Source: Benthicola sp039584685
GTDB lineage: Bacteria > Gemmatimonadota > Gemmatimonadetes > Palauibacterales > Palauibacteraceae
Length of the DNA stretch: 64,000 nt
Assembly (NCBI GenBank): GCA_039584685.1
Contig: JBDGXI010000002.1
Span: 1 to 64,000, forward strand
Direction: 5' to 3'
Position 1 is the first letter of the stretch, and the number at the start of each line of letters is the position of its first letter. Below the pieces are notes generated by a model that was not told the origin of the DNA, searched no databases, and saw only the letters and a program-made list of their open reading frames with translations. Shown here one piece after another: positions 1 to 6,885 of this stretch. Made by a program: the position numbers and the translations under genes.

Positions 1-66
1 GGTCGCGCACGCGGGGCTGAGACCCGCCTGACGATCATCTCCAGAGGGGTGCGTGCGGCCCCTTCG

Positions 67-987
67 TCAGCCGAAGATGGTATCCATCTCGGGGGGCGCG
101 CTCGTGCCGCTCTCGCTGATCGCTCGCTCTACCGAATCGATAGCGTCGCCGCTCGTCGCGCCACGTTCTTCCCACAGGTGGGTGGCTCCCGACGGCAGGG
201 GGAAGTGCTGGTCCGCGGTGGCCAGGATCGCCTCCGGGCTCTGCCATCCGCCGGCGATGAGGACTCGTCGGCGGATCTTCTTCGCATCGTTCAGGCTCTG
301 ATCCCCGATCGGGTCCTCCGCTGCGGCTCGGGACAGTTCGTCCCTGAGTAGGAAGTCGGCCACCATCTCGAATCCGTACCGCTGGTAGTGAACGACCTCC
401 GTAGGGTCGAGATCCCAACGTGAGTTATCCACGACGGTATCGAAGATCGAATGCCAGCTCTCGTTCCCCGATATCCGGATCATACCCCGGAAGATCCTGC
501 GATTGGTCGAGAACGTGAACAGGGTGCTGGACAGGACTCGATGGAACAGCGCGTCGGTTCCCGAGTGGTCGAACTGAGTGACGATCCAGCGGGCCAGCTG
601 CGCGTATTCCGGCCCCACATCTACGTCCATCCGATGTTCCCAGTACGAGTGGCCGAGCGCCTAGCCCGTCATGGCTGAGCGAAGCCGGTCGTCACCTTCC
701 GCGGCCCGATAGATCTCGCGAGCGATGTGCCAGTGATGGCAGTGCCTTCCCACGGGAGCGTACTTCTTGGCCATCGAGATATCCGCGGCCAGGCTACCGT
801 ACAGGAAGTCGATCGGGTAGCGAGCCAGGACCGCGGCGATGGACGAAGGGAACAGGTCGAGCGACCGGAGGATTTCGAGCCCGATCTGAGTGTGTGTGGC
901 CGGACCCCAGGCGTAGGCCGCGTCGGGGGCGAAGAGCAGCAGGCCCGCCGCCACGACGACGCTTCCGATGAGTGATCGTCTACTCAA
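67..987 (-). pseudogene. Zinc-dependent phospholipase C-like protein, disrupted
   Basis: Two pieces in the same reading frame are separated by a TAG at 661-663. The upstream piece has a signal peptide ending AYA, then a mature N-terminal Trp (WGPATH) and the FLYGSLAAD and HCHHW motifs typical of zinc-dependent phospholipase C-like proteins, where the N-terminal Trp and these His/Asp residues bind zinc. The downstream piece begins ALGHSYWEHR and continues for about 190 residues. Intact relatives carry, between these two parts, a segment of a few dozen residues with a SHLAAD-type motif; it is absent here, so a deletion whose junction makes the stop is the simplest reading. The start is taken as the TTG at 985-987, which overlaps the TGA of the upstream DUF948 gene (TTGA). 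If real, the gene cannot make an active enzyme; an assembly error is the alternative. Confidence 0.7.
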
Positions 988-1436
988 CCCAGGCGCCTGC
1001 GCTCCGCACGGGTGGCCCTGCGCTTGTTGATTCTCCGTCCGCCGAGGCGCAGTGCCCGCATGACGGCTGCGGTCGAGAAGAACGTATCCTCGGTCTCCTC
1101 GACGGCAACCTCGAGCAACGCGTTGATCTCTGACACCCGGTCCTCGGCCAGCTCGACCATGCTCTCCACCGAGGTCGTAGCTCGAATGATGGTGCGGTCG
1201 ATGCGCTCCACGTCGTCTACCAGAGACGTGGCCACCACCCCGATCTGGTCCAGAAGCTGCTGCGACTGGTCCAACACGGGCGAGGCCTTCTTGAGGAAAT
1301 CGTCCGACACCTCCTCGATACCCCGCAGGCCTTTCAGGAGCCTTGGCAGCAGGGCGAGAATGCTGCCGATCGCGATGAGGCCAAACACGATCCACAGTAT
1401 CAACGACAGGATGACCAACATCTCGTAGAACGTCAC
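984..1436 (-). CDS. DUF948-like membrane-anchored coiled-coil protein
   Basis: A 150-residue protein with one N-terminal membrane helix (residues about 5-30, starting FYEMLVILSL) followed by a long amphipathic, coiled-coil-like region and a very basic tail rich in Arg. This architecture matches the DUF948 (YtxG-like) group, whose function is poorly defined; some members are general-stress proteins. It starts with GTG at 1434-1436 behind GGGAGGATCG. Its stop overlaps the start of the broken phospholipase C gene, so the two were probably co-transcribed. Family assignment is by pattern and is moderate. Confidence 0.6.
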   Translation of the reverse strand: MTFYEMLVILSLILWIVFGLIAIGSILALLPRLLKGLRGIEEVSDDFLKKASPVLDQSQQLLDQIGVVATSLVDDVERIDRTIIRATTSVESMVELAEDRVSEINALLEVAVEETEDTFFSTAAVMRALRLGGRRINKRRATRAERRRLG

Positions 1437-1579
1437 CGATCCTCCCGGTTCGATGAGGGACCCATCGGGTGCAAAATGTCGCCAATGCCCTCGTCGGACA
1501 ACTACATGCGGTCTAAGGTAGCAGGATACGGGCCAGGGGAGGACTAGACGCGCGCCTGCCGAGTCGGGGGGGAGTGCAT

Positions 1580-2044
1580 TCAGGCGTGCGTACGCTCGTA
1601 CCTGGCGATCTGCTCGAGCGCGGAAGCGGGATCGTCGCAGGCCCGAAGGCTCTCCACGAATGCCGGATCCCTGCCGAGTCGGGCGATTCGCGCCAGCAGT
1701 CGGGTATGGTGACTGGCCCGGTCGGGTGGGGAGAGGAGCACGAAGAACACGTGCACGGGCTCACCGTCCATCGATTCGTAGTCCGCTCCGCCCGCACAGA
1801 TTCCGACGAGAACCTGCGGTTCGGGGATGGAGGAGCTGATCGCGTGCGGGATGGCGATTCCGTGACCGATTCCAGTGCTGAGGACCTTCTCTCGCGCCAG
1901 GAGAGCAGCCAGCGCCACCTCCGGGTGCTCCAGCGAGCCGCTGCGAACCGCCGGCGCGAGGAGTTGCTCGAGAATCCCCGGGACGCCTTCGTTCCGAACG
2001 TCGATGACGATTCGGTCTTCCGTCAGGTACTCGGTTAGGGTCAT
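1580..2044 (-). CDS. ptsN: PTS IIA-like nitrogen-regulatory protein (EIIA-Ntr)
   Basis: A 154-residue protein covering one PTS EIIA type-2 domain. His67 in the motif GIGHGIAIPHA is the expected phosphorylation site, and the C-terminal half (HVFFVLLSPP, then LLARIARL) is typical of the fold. EIIA-Ntr proteins are end points of the PTS-Ntr phosphorelay and act by binding partner proteins rather than transporting sugar. ATG at 2042-2044 is chosen because the longer open frame upstream runs through the promoter. The gene is divergent from murA and has a good sigma-70-like promoter at 2107-2136. No ptsP or HPr gene is in the window. Confidence 0.85.
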   Translation of the reverse strand: MTLTEYLTEDRIVIDVRNEGVPGILEQLLAPAVRSGSLEHPEVALAALLAREKVLSTGIGHGIAIPHAISSSIPEPQVLVGICAGGADYESMDGEPVHVFFVLLSPPDRASHHTRLLARIARLGRDPAFVESLRACDDPASALEQIARYERTHA

Positions 2045-2106
2045 GGCGCGCTCATCCCGGGGATGGGTCCGATCCCGCGGTCCCCGCGGCCGCGGCAGAA
2101 TGACAA

Positions 2107-2136
2107 AGCATAGAGGACTCGCGGAAAACCTGTCAA
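2107..2136 (-). promoter_or_regulatory. Sigma-70-like promoter for ptsN
   Basis: Read on the minus strand, a perfect TTGACA (-35, at 2131-2136) is followed after 18 bases by TATGCT (-10, at 2107-2112). Transcription would start near 2100 and give a leader of about 55 bases before ptsN. This is among the few AT-rich spots in the region. Confidence 0.65.
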
Positions 2137-2238
2137 GATCGAGATAAACCGCGTTGCCGCGGCCACCGGCGGTCACCTAACTTGAGTCCGCAGGTGCGGC
2201 TTCGCACGACACGGGTACGTAGCGATGCAGGAGTGACG

Positions 2239-3522
2239 ATGCACTACCGGATCGAAGGACCTTCGACACTCAGCGGCCGGTTCAAGCCCGCCGGCAACAA
2301 GAACGCGGCGCTGCCGATCCTCGCGGGGTCCCTTCTGGCCGACGAGCCTGTCATCCTCGAGAACGTACCCGACATCCGAGACGTCCGCACGATGATCCAG
2401 CTCATGGAAAGCGTGGGAGCGGAGGTGGACTGGGAGGTGGGCGGACGAGTCGTCGTGGATCCGCGGGGCGTCAGCGGCGGAGAAATCGATCCGGACCTGT
2501 CCCGTCGGATCAGGGCGTCGATACTGCTCGCCGGGCCGTTGCTCGCCCGGTCGGGCTCGGTATTTCTACCCCCGCCGGGCGGTGACGTGATCGGCCGACG
2601 CCGCCTGGACACTCATTTTCTGGCCCTCGGGAAGCTCGGGGCCAAGGTGGAGGTAGGAGACCGCTACGAGCTGAGGGCTCGTCGGCTGTCTGGAGCGGAG
2701 ATCTTCCTGGATGAACCCTCGGTCACGGGAACGGAGAACGCGATCCTCGCGGCGGTCACCGCCGAAGGTACCACGCGCCTGCGGAACGCGGCGGCCGAGC
2801 CGCACGTGCAGGACCTGTGCATCTTCCTCGAGGCCATGGGCGCCGAGATTCAGGGCACCGGCACTCACGACCTCACGATTCACGGGGTCGAACGGCTGGG
2901 AGGAACGACCCACCGAATCGGCGCAGACCACATCGAGATCGGTAGTATCGTCGGTCTGGCTGCGATCACTGGTTCGGAGCTGGTGATCGAAGATGTCGAG
3001 GCAGCGCACCTGGACCCGCTTCGCATCGGTTTCGAGCGCCTCGGAATACACTGTGAGTTGCGAGGCACCGATCTGCATGTTCCTGCCGAGCAGTCGCTCG
3101 AGATCGAGGCTGACATCGGAGATCAGGTCCCCAGCCTGGGAGATGGCCCGTGGCCTGCCTTTCCGGCCGACCTTATGTCGATCGCCCTGGTGGTGGCGAC
3201 CTGCTGCCGGGGCACGATCCTGATTCACGAGAAGATGTTCGAGTCACGGATGTACTTCGCCGACAAGGTTATCGCGATGGGCGGCAGGGTGATTCTCTGC
3301 GATCCGCACCGGGCGGTGGTCGTAGGCCCGTCGCACCTGCGGGGTTCGAGGGTCGAGAGTCCGGACATCAGGGCCGGAATGGCCTTGCTGATCGCAGCCC
3401 TCGCGGCAGACGGAGTGAGCCGGATTCACAACATCGGTCAGATCGAGCGAGGATACGAGCGGATCGACGAGCGGCTGCGTTCGCTCGGGGCGCGCATTGA
3501 GCGCGTGGAGGAAAGCTCCTGA
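2239..3522 (+). CDS. murA: UDP-N-acetylglucosamine 1-carboxyvinyltransferase (MurA) with Asp at the fosfomycin-target position
   Basis: A 427-residue cytoplasmic enzyme that transfers enolpyruvate from PEP to UDP-GlcNAc, the first committed step of peptidoglycan synthesis. The EPSP-synthase fold is complete: GNKNAALPILAG near the N-terminus with Lys21, and WPAFPADLM in the second domain. The active-site loop reads PPGGDVIGRR, so residue 116 (codon at 2584-2586) is Asp, where the E. coli enzyme has Cys115. This substitution is known in naturally fosfomycin-resistant MurA proteins, for example in mycobacteria and chlamydiae. ATG at 2239 is chosen over an earlier TTG because AGGAG lies 5 bases upstream and family alignment begins there. 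Its 3' end overlaps the proposed start of pgeF. Confidence 0.95.
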   Translation: MHYRIEGPSTLSGRFKPAGNKNAALPILAGSLLADEPVILENVPDIRDVRTMIQLMESVGAEVDWEVGGRVVVDPRGVSGGEIDPDLSRRIRASILLAGPLLARSGSVFLPPPGGDVIGRRRLDTHFLALGKLGAKVEVGDRYELRARRLSGAEIFLDEPSVTGTENAILAAVTAEGTTRLRNAAAEPHVQDLCIFLEAMGAEIQGTGTHDLTIHGVERLGGTTHRIGADHIEIGSIVGLAAITGSELVIEDVEAAHLDPLRIGFERLGIHCELRGTDLHVPAEQSLEIEADIGDQVPSLGDGPWPAFPADLMSIALVVATCCRGTILIHEKMFESRMYFADKVIAMGGRVILCDPHRAVVVGPSHLRGSRVESPDIRAGMALLIAALAADGVSRIHNIGQIERGYERIDERLRSLGARIERVEESS

Positions 3523-4334
3523 CCGGGCGGCCGGAAGTCCCGCCTCAGCTGAACGTTCCTTGCCACCGCTTCGCGGACTGGGAAGTCGTTGCGCCCGGGA
3601 TCGTGGCCGGCATGACAGCGGTTGCCGACGCGGACGGCGCCGGCTCCAGCTCGGACTTCGGTCTCGCGACGGGCGGAAGCGCCTGGGAAGTCACACGTCG
3701 CTTCGAGGCGCTGGCCGGGGCCACCGGAATGCACTCCCCGGTCATCGGGCGCCAGGTGCACGGAAGCCGCATTGTCGGGGTCGACTCGACTCCCGGCCCG
3801 GGAGTGTTCGTCGTGGGCGATGCCGACGGTCTCATGACCTCGGCGGAAGGCGTTCTGCTCGCGGTGACGGCCGCGGATTGCGTCCCGGCATATCTGGCCG
3901 ATCTCGAGGGGCGTTGCGTTGCTCTCGTTCATGCCGGTTGGAGAGGGGCAGCGGCCGGGATCATCGAGCGGGCCGTCACGGGACTGGAGCGTCGGTACGG
4001 AATCGATCCCGGCTACTTGGCGGTACACCTCGGTCCGGCGATCTGCGGGGAATGCTACGCGGTGGGCCCCGAGGTCCTGACCGCCCTGGGGAAGCCGGAA
4101 GATGGACCTTCCCGTATCGACCTTCGGTCCGAGTTAGCGGATCGAGCGGTCGGGGCCGGGGTCGCCCCGGAGCGAGTCTCCCGTTCCGATTGGTGCACGA
4201 AGTGTGGGCCGGTTCGTCTGCATTCCCACAGGGCGCAGGGATCGAATTCCGGACGGATGGCGGCATTCCTCGGCCTGCTGCCCGCGCCAGGCAGGCGCCC
4301 CGGCGCTGATTGGGCGCGGCAGGAATTGCGATAG
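3519..4334 (+). CDS. pgeF: Peptidoglycan editing factor / laccase-domain protein (YfiH family), probable CTG start
   Basis: A YfiH/PgeF (DUF152, multicopper polyphenol oxidase-like) protein; characterised members hydrolyse wrongly incorporated serine from UDP-MurNAc precursors or act on purine nucleosides. Metal-binding motifs are all visible: RQVHGS, TAADCVPAY and HAGWRGAA, plus HLGPAICGECY. The first canonical start is GTG at 3603, but the open frame upstream (3519-3602) encodes a plausible family N-terminus (RFADWEVVAPGIVAGM) without any ATG, GTG or TTG. CTG at 3519-3521 overlaps the murA stop as CTGA and has GGAGGA 6 bases upstream, so I use it as the start (271 residues). The neighbour murA fits a role in peptidoglycan precursor quality control. 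Identity is secure; the start is an inference. Confidence 0.85.
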   Translation: MTGRPEVPPQLNVPCHRFADWEVVAPGIVAGMTAVADADGAGSSSDFGLATGGSAWEVTRRFEALAGATGMHSPVIGRQVHGSRIVGVDSTPGPGVFVVGDADGLMTSAEGVLLAVTAADCVPAYLADLEGRCVALVHAGWRGAAAGIIERAVTGLERRYGIDPGYLAVHLGPAICGECYAVGPEVLTALGKPEDGPSRIDLRSELADRAVGAGVAPERVSRSDWCTKCGPVRLHSHRAQGSNSGRMAAFLGLLPAPGRRPGADWARQELR

Positions 4335-4347
4335 CGGCGTCCCGCCA

Positions 4348-4395
4348 CTATCTTGACACCCGTAGATAGCCCTCCGGCGCTGGTCAGCGGGGAGG
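4348..4395 (+). promoter_or_regulatory. Structured leader upstream of rimP-nusA
   Basis: Two consecutive inverted repeats precede a terminator. The first is CTATCT (4348-4353) with AGATAG (4364-4369). The second is CCTCC (4371-4375) with GGAGG (4391-4395), enclosing CGCT/AGCG around a 4-base loop. With the terminator at 4412-4445 they form a three-hairpin series just before the rimP-nusA operon, which could be an attenuating leader or simply the 3' end of the murA-pgeF transcript. Confidence 0.4.
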
Positions 4396-4411
4396 CTCCG
4401 GAAGGATGTTG

Positions 4412-4445
4412 AAGTGGGGAACCCTTATCGGCCCCACTTTTTTGT
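4412..4445 (+). terminator. Intrinsic terminator between pgeF and rimP
   Basis: An 8-bp stem AAGTGGGG (4412-4419) with CCCCACTT (4432-4439), followed by a run of six T (4438-4443). This is a classical Rho-independent terminator, only 48 bases before the rimP start. Confidence 0.75.
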
Positions 4446-4492
4446 TGCGGGTCGCTCGCGAAGGGCGGGCGCAAATGAGGTGGCTTGGCGGA

Positions 4493-4984
4493 ATGGCCTT
4501 TAGTCTGGAGCTAGAGCTGGAGGAGTTTCTCTCCGGAATCGGCTTCGAACTGGTTTCGGTGGAGAAGGGTGGGGGGCGACGTCGCCCCCTGCTTCGTCTG
4601 CGGGTGGACCGACCGGACAGCCGGCCGGGCTACTCGACGGTCACCGTGGACGATTGTGCGAAGGTGAGCAAAGCCGTCCGACCGTTTCTCGAGGAGAGGG
4701 GCTCGGGCGAAGAGGAGTGGATCCTCGAAGTTTCGTCGCCGGGTGTGGAGAGGCCGCTGACGAAGCCGCGCGACTACAGGCGGTTTGCCGGACAGAAGGT
4801 CCGACTCAGGGGCTACAGCCCGCTGCCGGGGGGAAGCCGGCAGATGGTGGGCCTATTGGTCGGAGTGGCGAGAGAGGCTGGAGAGGAAGTGGTGGTGCTG
4901 GAGGTAACCGGTGAGCGGGTGGAAATCCCTCTGACCGACATCGCGAAGGCGACGCTGGTTTACGAGTCAGCGGGAGAGTCTTGA
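4493..4984 (+). CDS. rimP: Ribosome maturation factor RimP
   Basis: A 163-residue protein needed for 30S subunit maturation. The N-terminal domain shows the family start (LEEFLSGIGFELVSVE), a VDDCAKVSKAV segment and EVSSPGVERPL, the conserved RimP signature; the C-terminal SH3-like domain follows (QKVRLRGYSPL to IPLTDIAKATLVY). ATG at 4493 is preferred to the upstream ATGs at 4406 and 4475 because the earlier frame reads through the terminator hairpin. It opens the rimP-nusA-ylxQ-infB cluster and ends 25 bases before nusA. Confidence 0.93.
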   Translation: MAFSLELELEEFLSGIGFELVSVEKGGGRRRPLLRLRVDRPDSRPGYSTVTVDDCAKVSKAVRPFLEERGSGEEEWILEVSSPGVERPLTKPRDYRRFAGQKVRLRGYSPLPGGSRQMVGLLVGVAREAGEEVVVLEVTGERVEIPLTDIAKATLVYESAGES

Positions 4985-5009
4985 GGGCGCACGGAGGATA
5001 AGGACTCAA

Positions 5010-6506
5010 ATGAGCGATCAGATACCGGTCGTTGAAGCGTTTCGTGTGATGGCGGCGAACAAGTCGCTGTCAGACGAAGAATTACACGACCTGATCCGGG
5101 ATGGAATTCACGCTGCTCTGGCGCGGCGTTTCGGCGGGCCGGTGGAGGCCGAGATCGAGATTTTGCCGGAGGGGCACATCAAGATCGTGGTCTTGAAGGA
5201 GGTGGTGGAGACCGTCGAGGATCCGGCTCGCGAGATCTCCCTGCAGGAGGCGCGGTGGGACGACCCGGACTTCCAGGTCGGCGACCTGCTCGAGATTCCG
5301 GTCGCGTTCTCCGACTTCGGCCGGAACGCCGTCATGGCGGCCAAGCAGCGCATCATCCAGAGGGTCAGGGAGGGCGAGAGGGACCGAATTCGTGAGGAGT
5401 TCAGCGGCATGGTCGGCGACCTCGTTTCGGGCGAGGTACAGGCGATCGAACGCGGCAAGTTCGTCGTGATGCTGAACCGGGTGCGCGAGGCGGAGGCCGT
5501 CATCCCGTGGCGCGAACAGAACCCGCGCGAACGATTCCGCCAGGGCGAGACGATTCGGGCGGTCCTCTCCAAGCTCGAGGAGACCCCGCGAGGACCGAGG
5601 CTGATCCTGTCGCGGGCCGATCCGCTGTTCGTCAAGGCGCTGTTCGCCATCGAGGTTCCCGAGATTTACCAGGGTATTGTCGAGATCAAGGAAATCGTGC
5701 GAGAGGCCGGCGGGCGGACGAAGGTCGCGGTATCGTCGCGAGATGACTCGGTGGACCCGGTCGGGGCCTGCGTCGGTCTCAAGGGCTCGCGCGTGCAGGC
5801 CGTGGTGTCCGAGCTGTCGGGCGAGCGCATCGATATCGTGCCGTGGCATCCGGATCCGGAGATCTTTGCGCGGCGGGCGCTCGCGCCGGCCAAGGTCTCG
5901 AAGGTGATCTCGGACTCGGAGAGGCACGTGATCACGGCCATCGTGGACGAGGACCAGCTGTCCCTCGCCATTGGCAGGAACGGACAGAACGTGCGGCTCG
6001 CTTCGCAGCTGATCGGGTGGCAGATCGACCTATATTCAAGCCGGGACTGGCTGTCGAGAGGGGCTGAGTCGAGCCTGTTCGGCGGAGGCGACGAGTACGA
6101 AGTCTCTGACTTCCCGCTTTCCGAGCTGGAAGACATCCAGGCGACGACCCTCGCCGCGTTGCAGGCGGCTGGAATCAACACGTTCTTCGACGTGCTCGAC
6201 ATGGACAGGGACGATTTTCTCCAGGTGCCGGGCATCGGAGAAGAGGATGCCGCCGTCCTCCTCGGTCTCATCGACGAGTTGACGGTGGAGGAGGAAGTGC
6301 CGGAGGGAGCTCCGCCGGGTGGAGCGGCCCGGGCCGCCTCGGCGGCTCCCGTGACTCCCGAGGAGGCTGACGAGGCGGGAGAGGGCGAATCGGCCGAGAA
6401 GTCGGGCGAATCAGACGAACCGCATGGCGAACCCGTGGGAGCCGGTGTTTCGGACGCGGAACCCGCGTCCGAGACGGAAGATGAGCCGGGCGACCTCGCT
6501 GGTTGA
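5010..6506 (+). CDS. nusA: Transcription termination/antitermination factor NusA
   Basis: A 498-residue RNA polymerase-associated factor controlling pausing, termination and antitermination. In order: the N-terminal RNAP-binding domain, an S1 domain (from about VGDLVSGEVQAIERGKF), two KH domains (VGACVGLKGSRVQ; LAIGRNGQNVRLASQ), and one C-terminal helix-hairpin-helix region (LAALQAAGINTFFDVLDM). The last 75 or so residues are an acidic, low-complexity tail rich in Glu, Ala and Ser. ATG at 5010 follows GGAGGATAAGG. Position after rimP and before ylxQ-infB is the standard bacterial order; there is no ylxR gene between nusA and ylxQ. Confidence 0.97.
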   Translation: MSDQIPVVEAFRVMAANKSLSDEELHDLIRDGIHAALARRFGGPVEAEIEILPEGHIKIVVLKEVVETVEDPAREISLQEARWDDPDFQVGDLLEIPVAFSDFGRNAVMAAKQRIIQRVREGERDRIREEFSGMVGDLVSGEVQAIERGKFVVMLNRVREAEAVIPWREQNPRERFRQGETIRAVLSKLEETPRGPRLILSRADPLFVKALFAIEVPEIYQGIVEIKEIVREAGGRTKVAVSSRDDSVDPVGACVGLKGSRVQAVVSELSGERIDIVPWHPDPEIFARRALAPAKVSKVISDSERHVITAIVDEDQLSLAIGRNGQNVRLASQLIGWQIDLYSSRDWLSRGAESSLFGGGDEYEVSDFPLSELEDIQATTLAALQAAGINTFFDVLDMDRDDFLQVPGIGEEDAAVLLGLIDELTVEEEVPEGAPPGGAARAASAAPVTPEEADEAGEGESAEKSGESDEPHGEPVGAGVSDAEPASETEDEPGDLAG

Positions 6507-6858
6507 TCAGCCCCACCGGGAAGGGCCGGCAGGCGTTGGAGCTGATCGTGGAAGGAAGTTGCTGCAGCTCGTAGGTCTGGCCCGCAGGGCGGGGTACGCC
6601 GTGGTGGGCACTCGTGCCGTTCGGGACGCGGCACGGAGGAGCGAATTGAGCGTCGTAGTAGTGGCGGAGGACGCCACCGCGAATGCGCGCAAGAGGATGC
6701 ACGGACTGCTCGTCGAGCCGGGTGTGGAAGTGGTCGCGTGTGGTACGCGTTCCGACCTGGGGCGGGCGGTCGGACGTCCGGAGGCCGTGGTCGTAGGGAT
6801 TCGCGACCGTGGTATCGGCATGAGGATCGTCGGTGAAGCGCAGGGAACGACTGGGTAA
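6481..6858 (+). CDS. ylxQ: L7Ae/L30e-family ribosomal-like protein (YlxQ)
   Basis: A small (125-residue) RNA-binding protein of the L7Ae/L30e/S12e family. The core begins KLLQLVGLARRAGYAVVGT and includes VVVAEDATANARKRM, both characteristic of YlxQ, which binds kink-turn RNA. ATG at 6481 is chosen, overlapping the nusA 3' end by 26 bases; an ATG at 6424 would overlap it by 83 bases and adds residues unlike the family. The Shine-Dalgarno signal is poor for either, consistent with translational coupling to nusA. The C-terminus (VGIRDRGIGMRI) is typical. Placement between nusA and infB supports the call. Confidence 0.8.
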   Translation: MSRATSLVDQPHREGPAGVGADRGRKLLQLVGLARRAGYAVVGTRAVRDAARRSELSVVVVAEDATANARKRMHGLLVEPGVEVVACGTRSDLGRAVGRPEAVVVGIRDRGIGMRIVGEAQGTTG

Positions 6859-6885
6859 CGGACGGGACACTAAGGAGGACAGGCG

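Noticed and set aside
661..663. Stop in the phospholipase C gene as a selenocysteine or readthrough codon
   Set aside because: It is TAG, not TGA, and a family segment is missing at the same place, so a deletion is the better explanation.
4353..4368. TTGACA at 4353-4358 as a rimP promoter
   Set aside because: No -10-like hexamer lies 16-18 bases downstream; the site falls inside the first leader hairpin.
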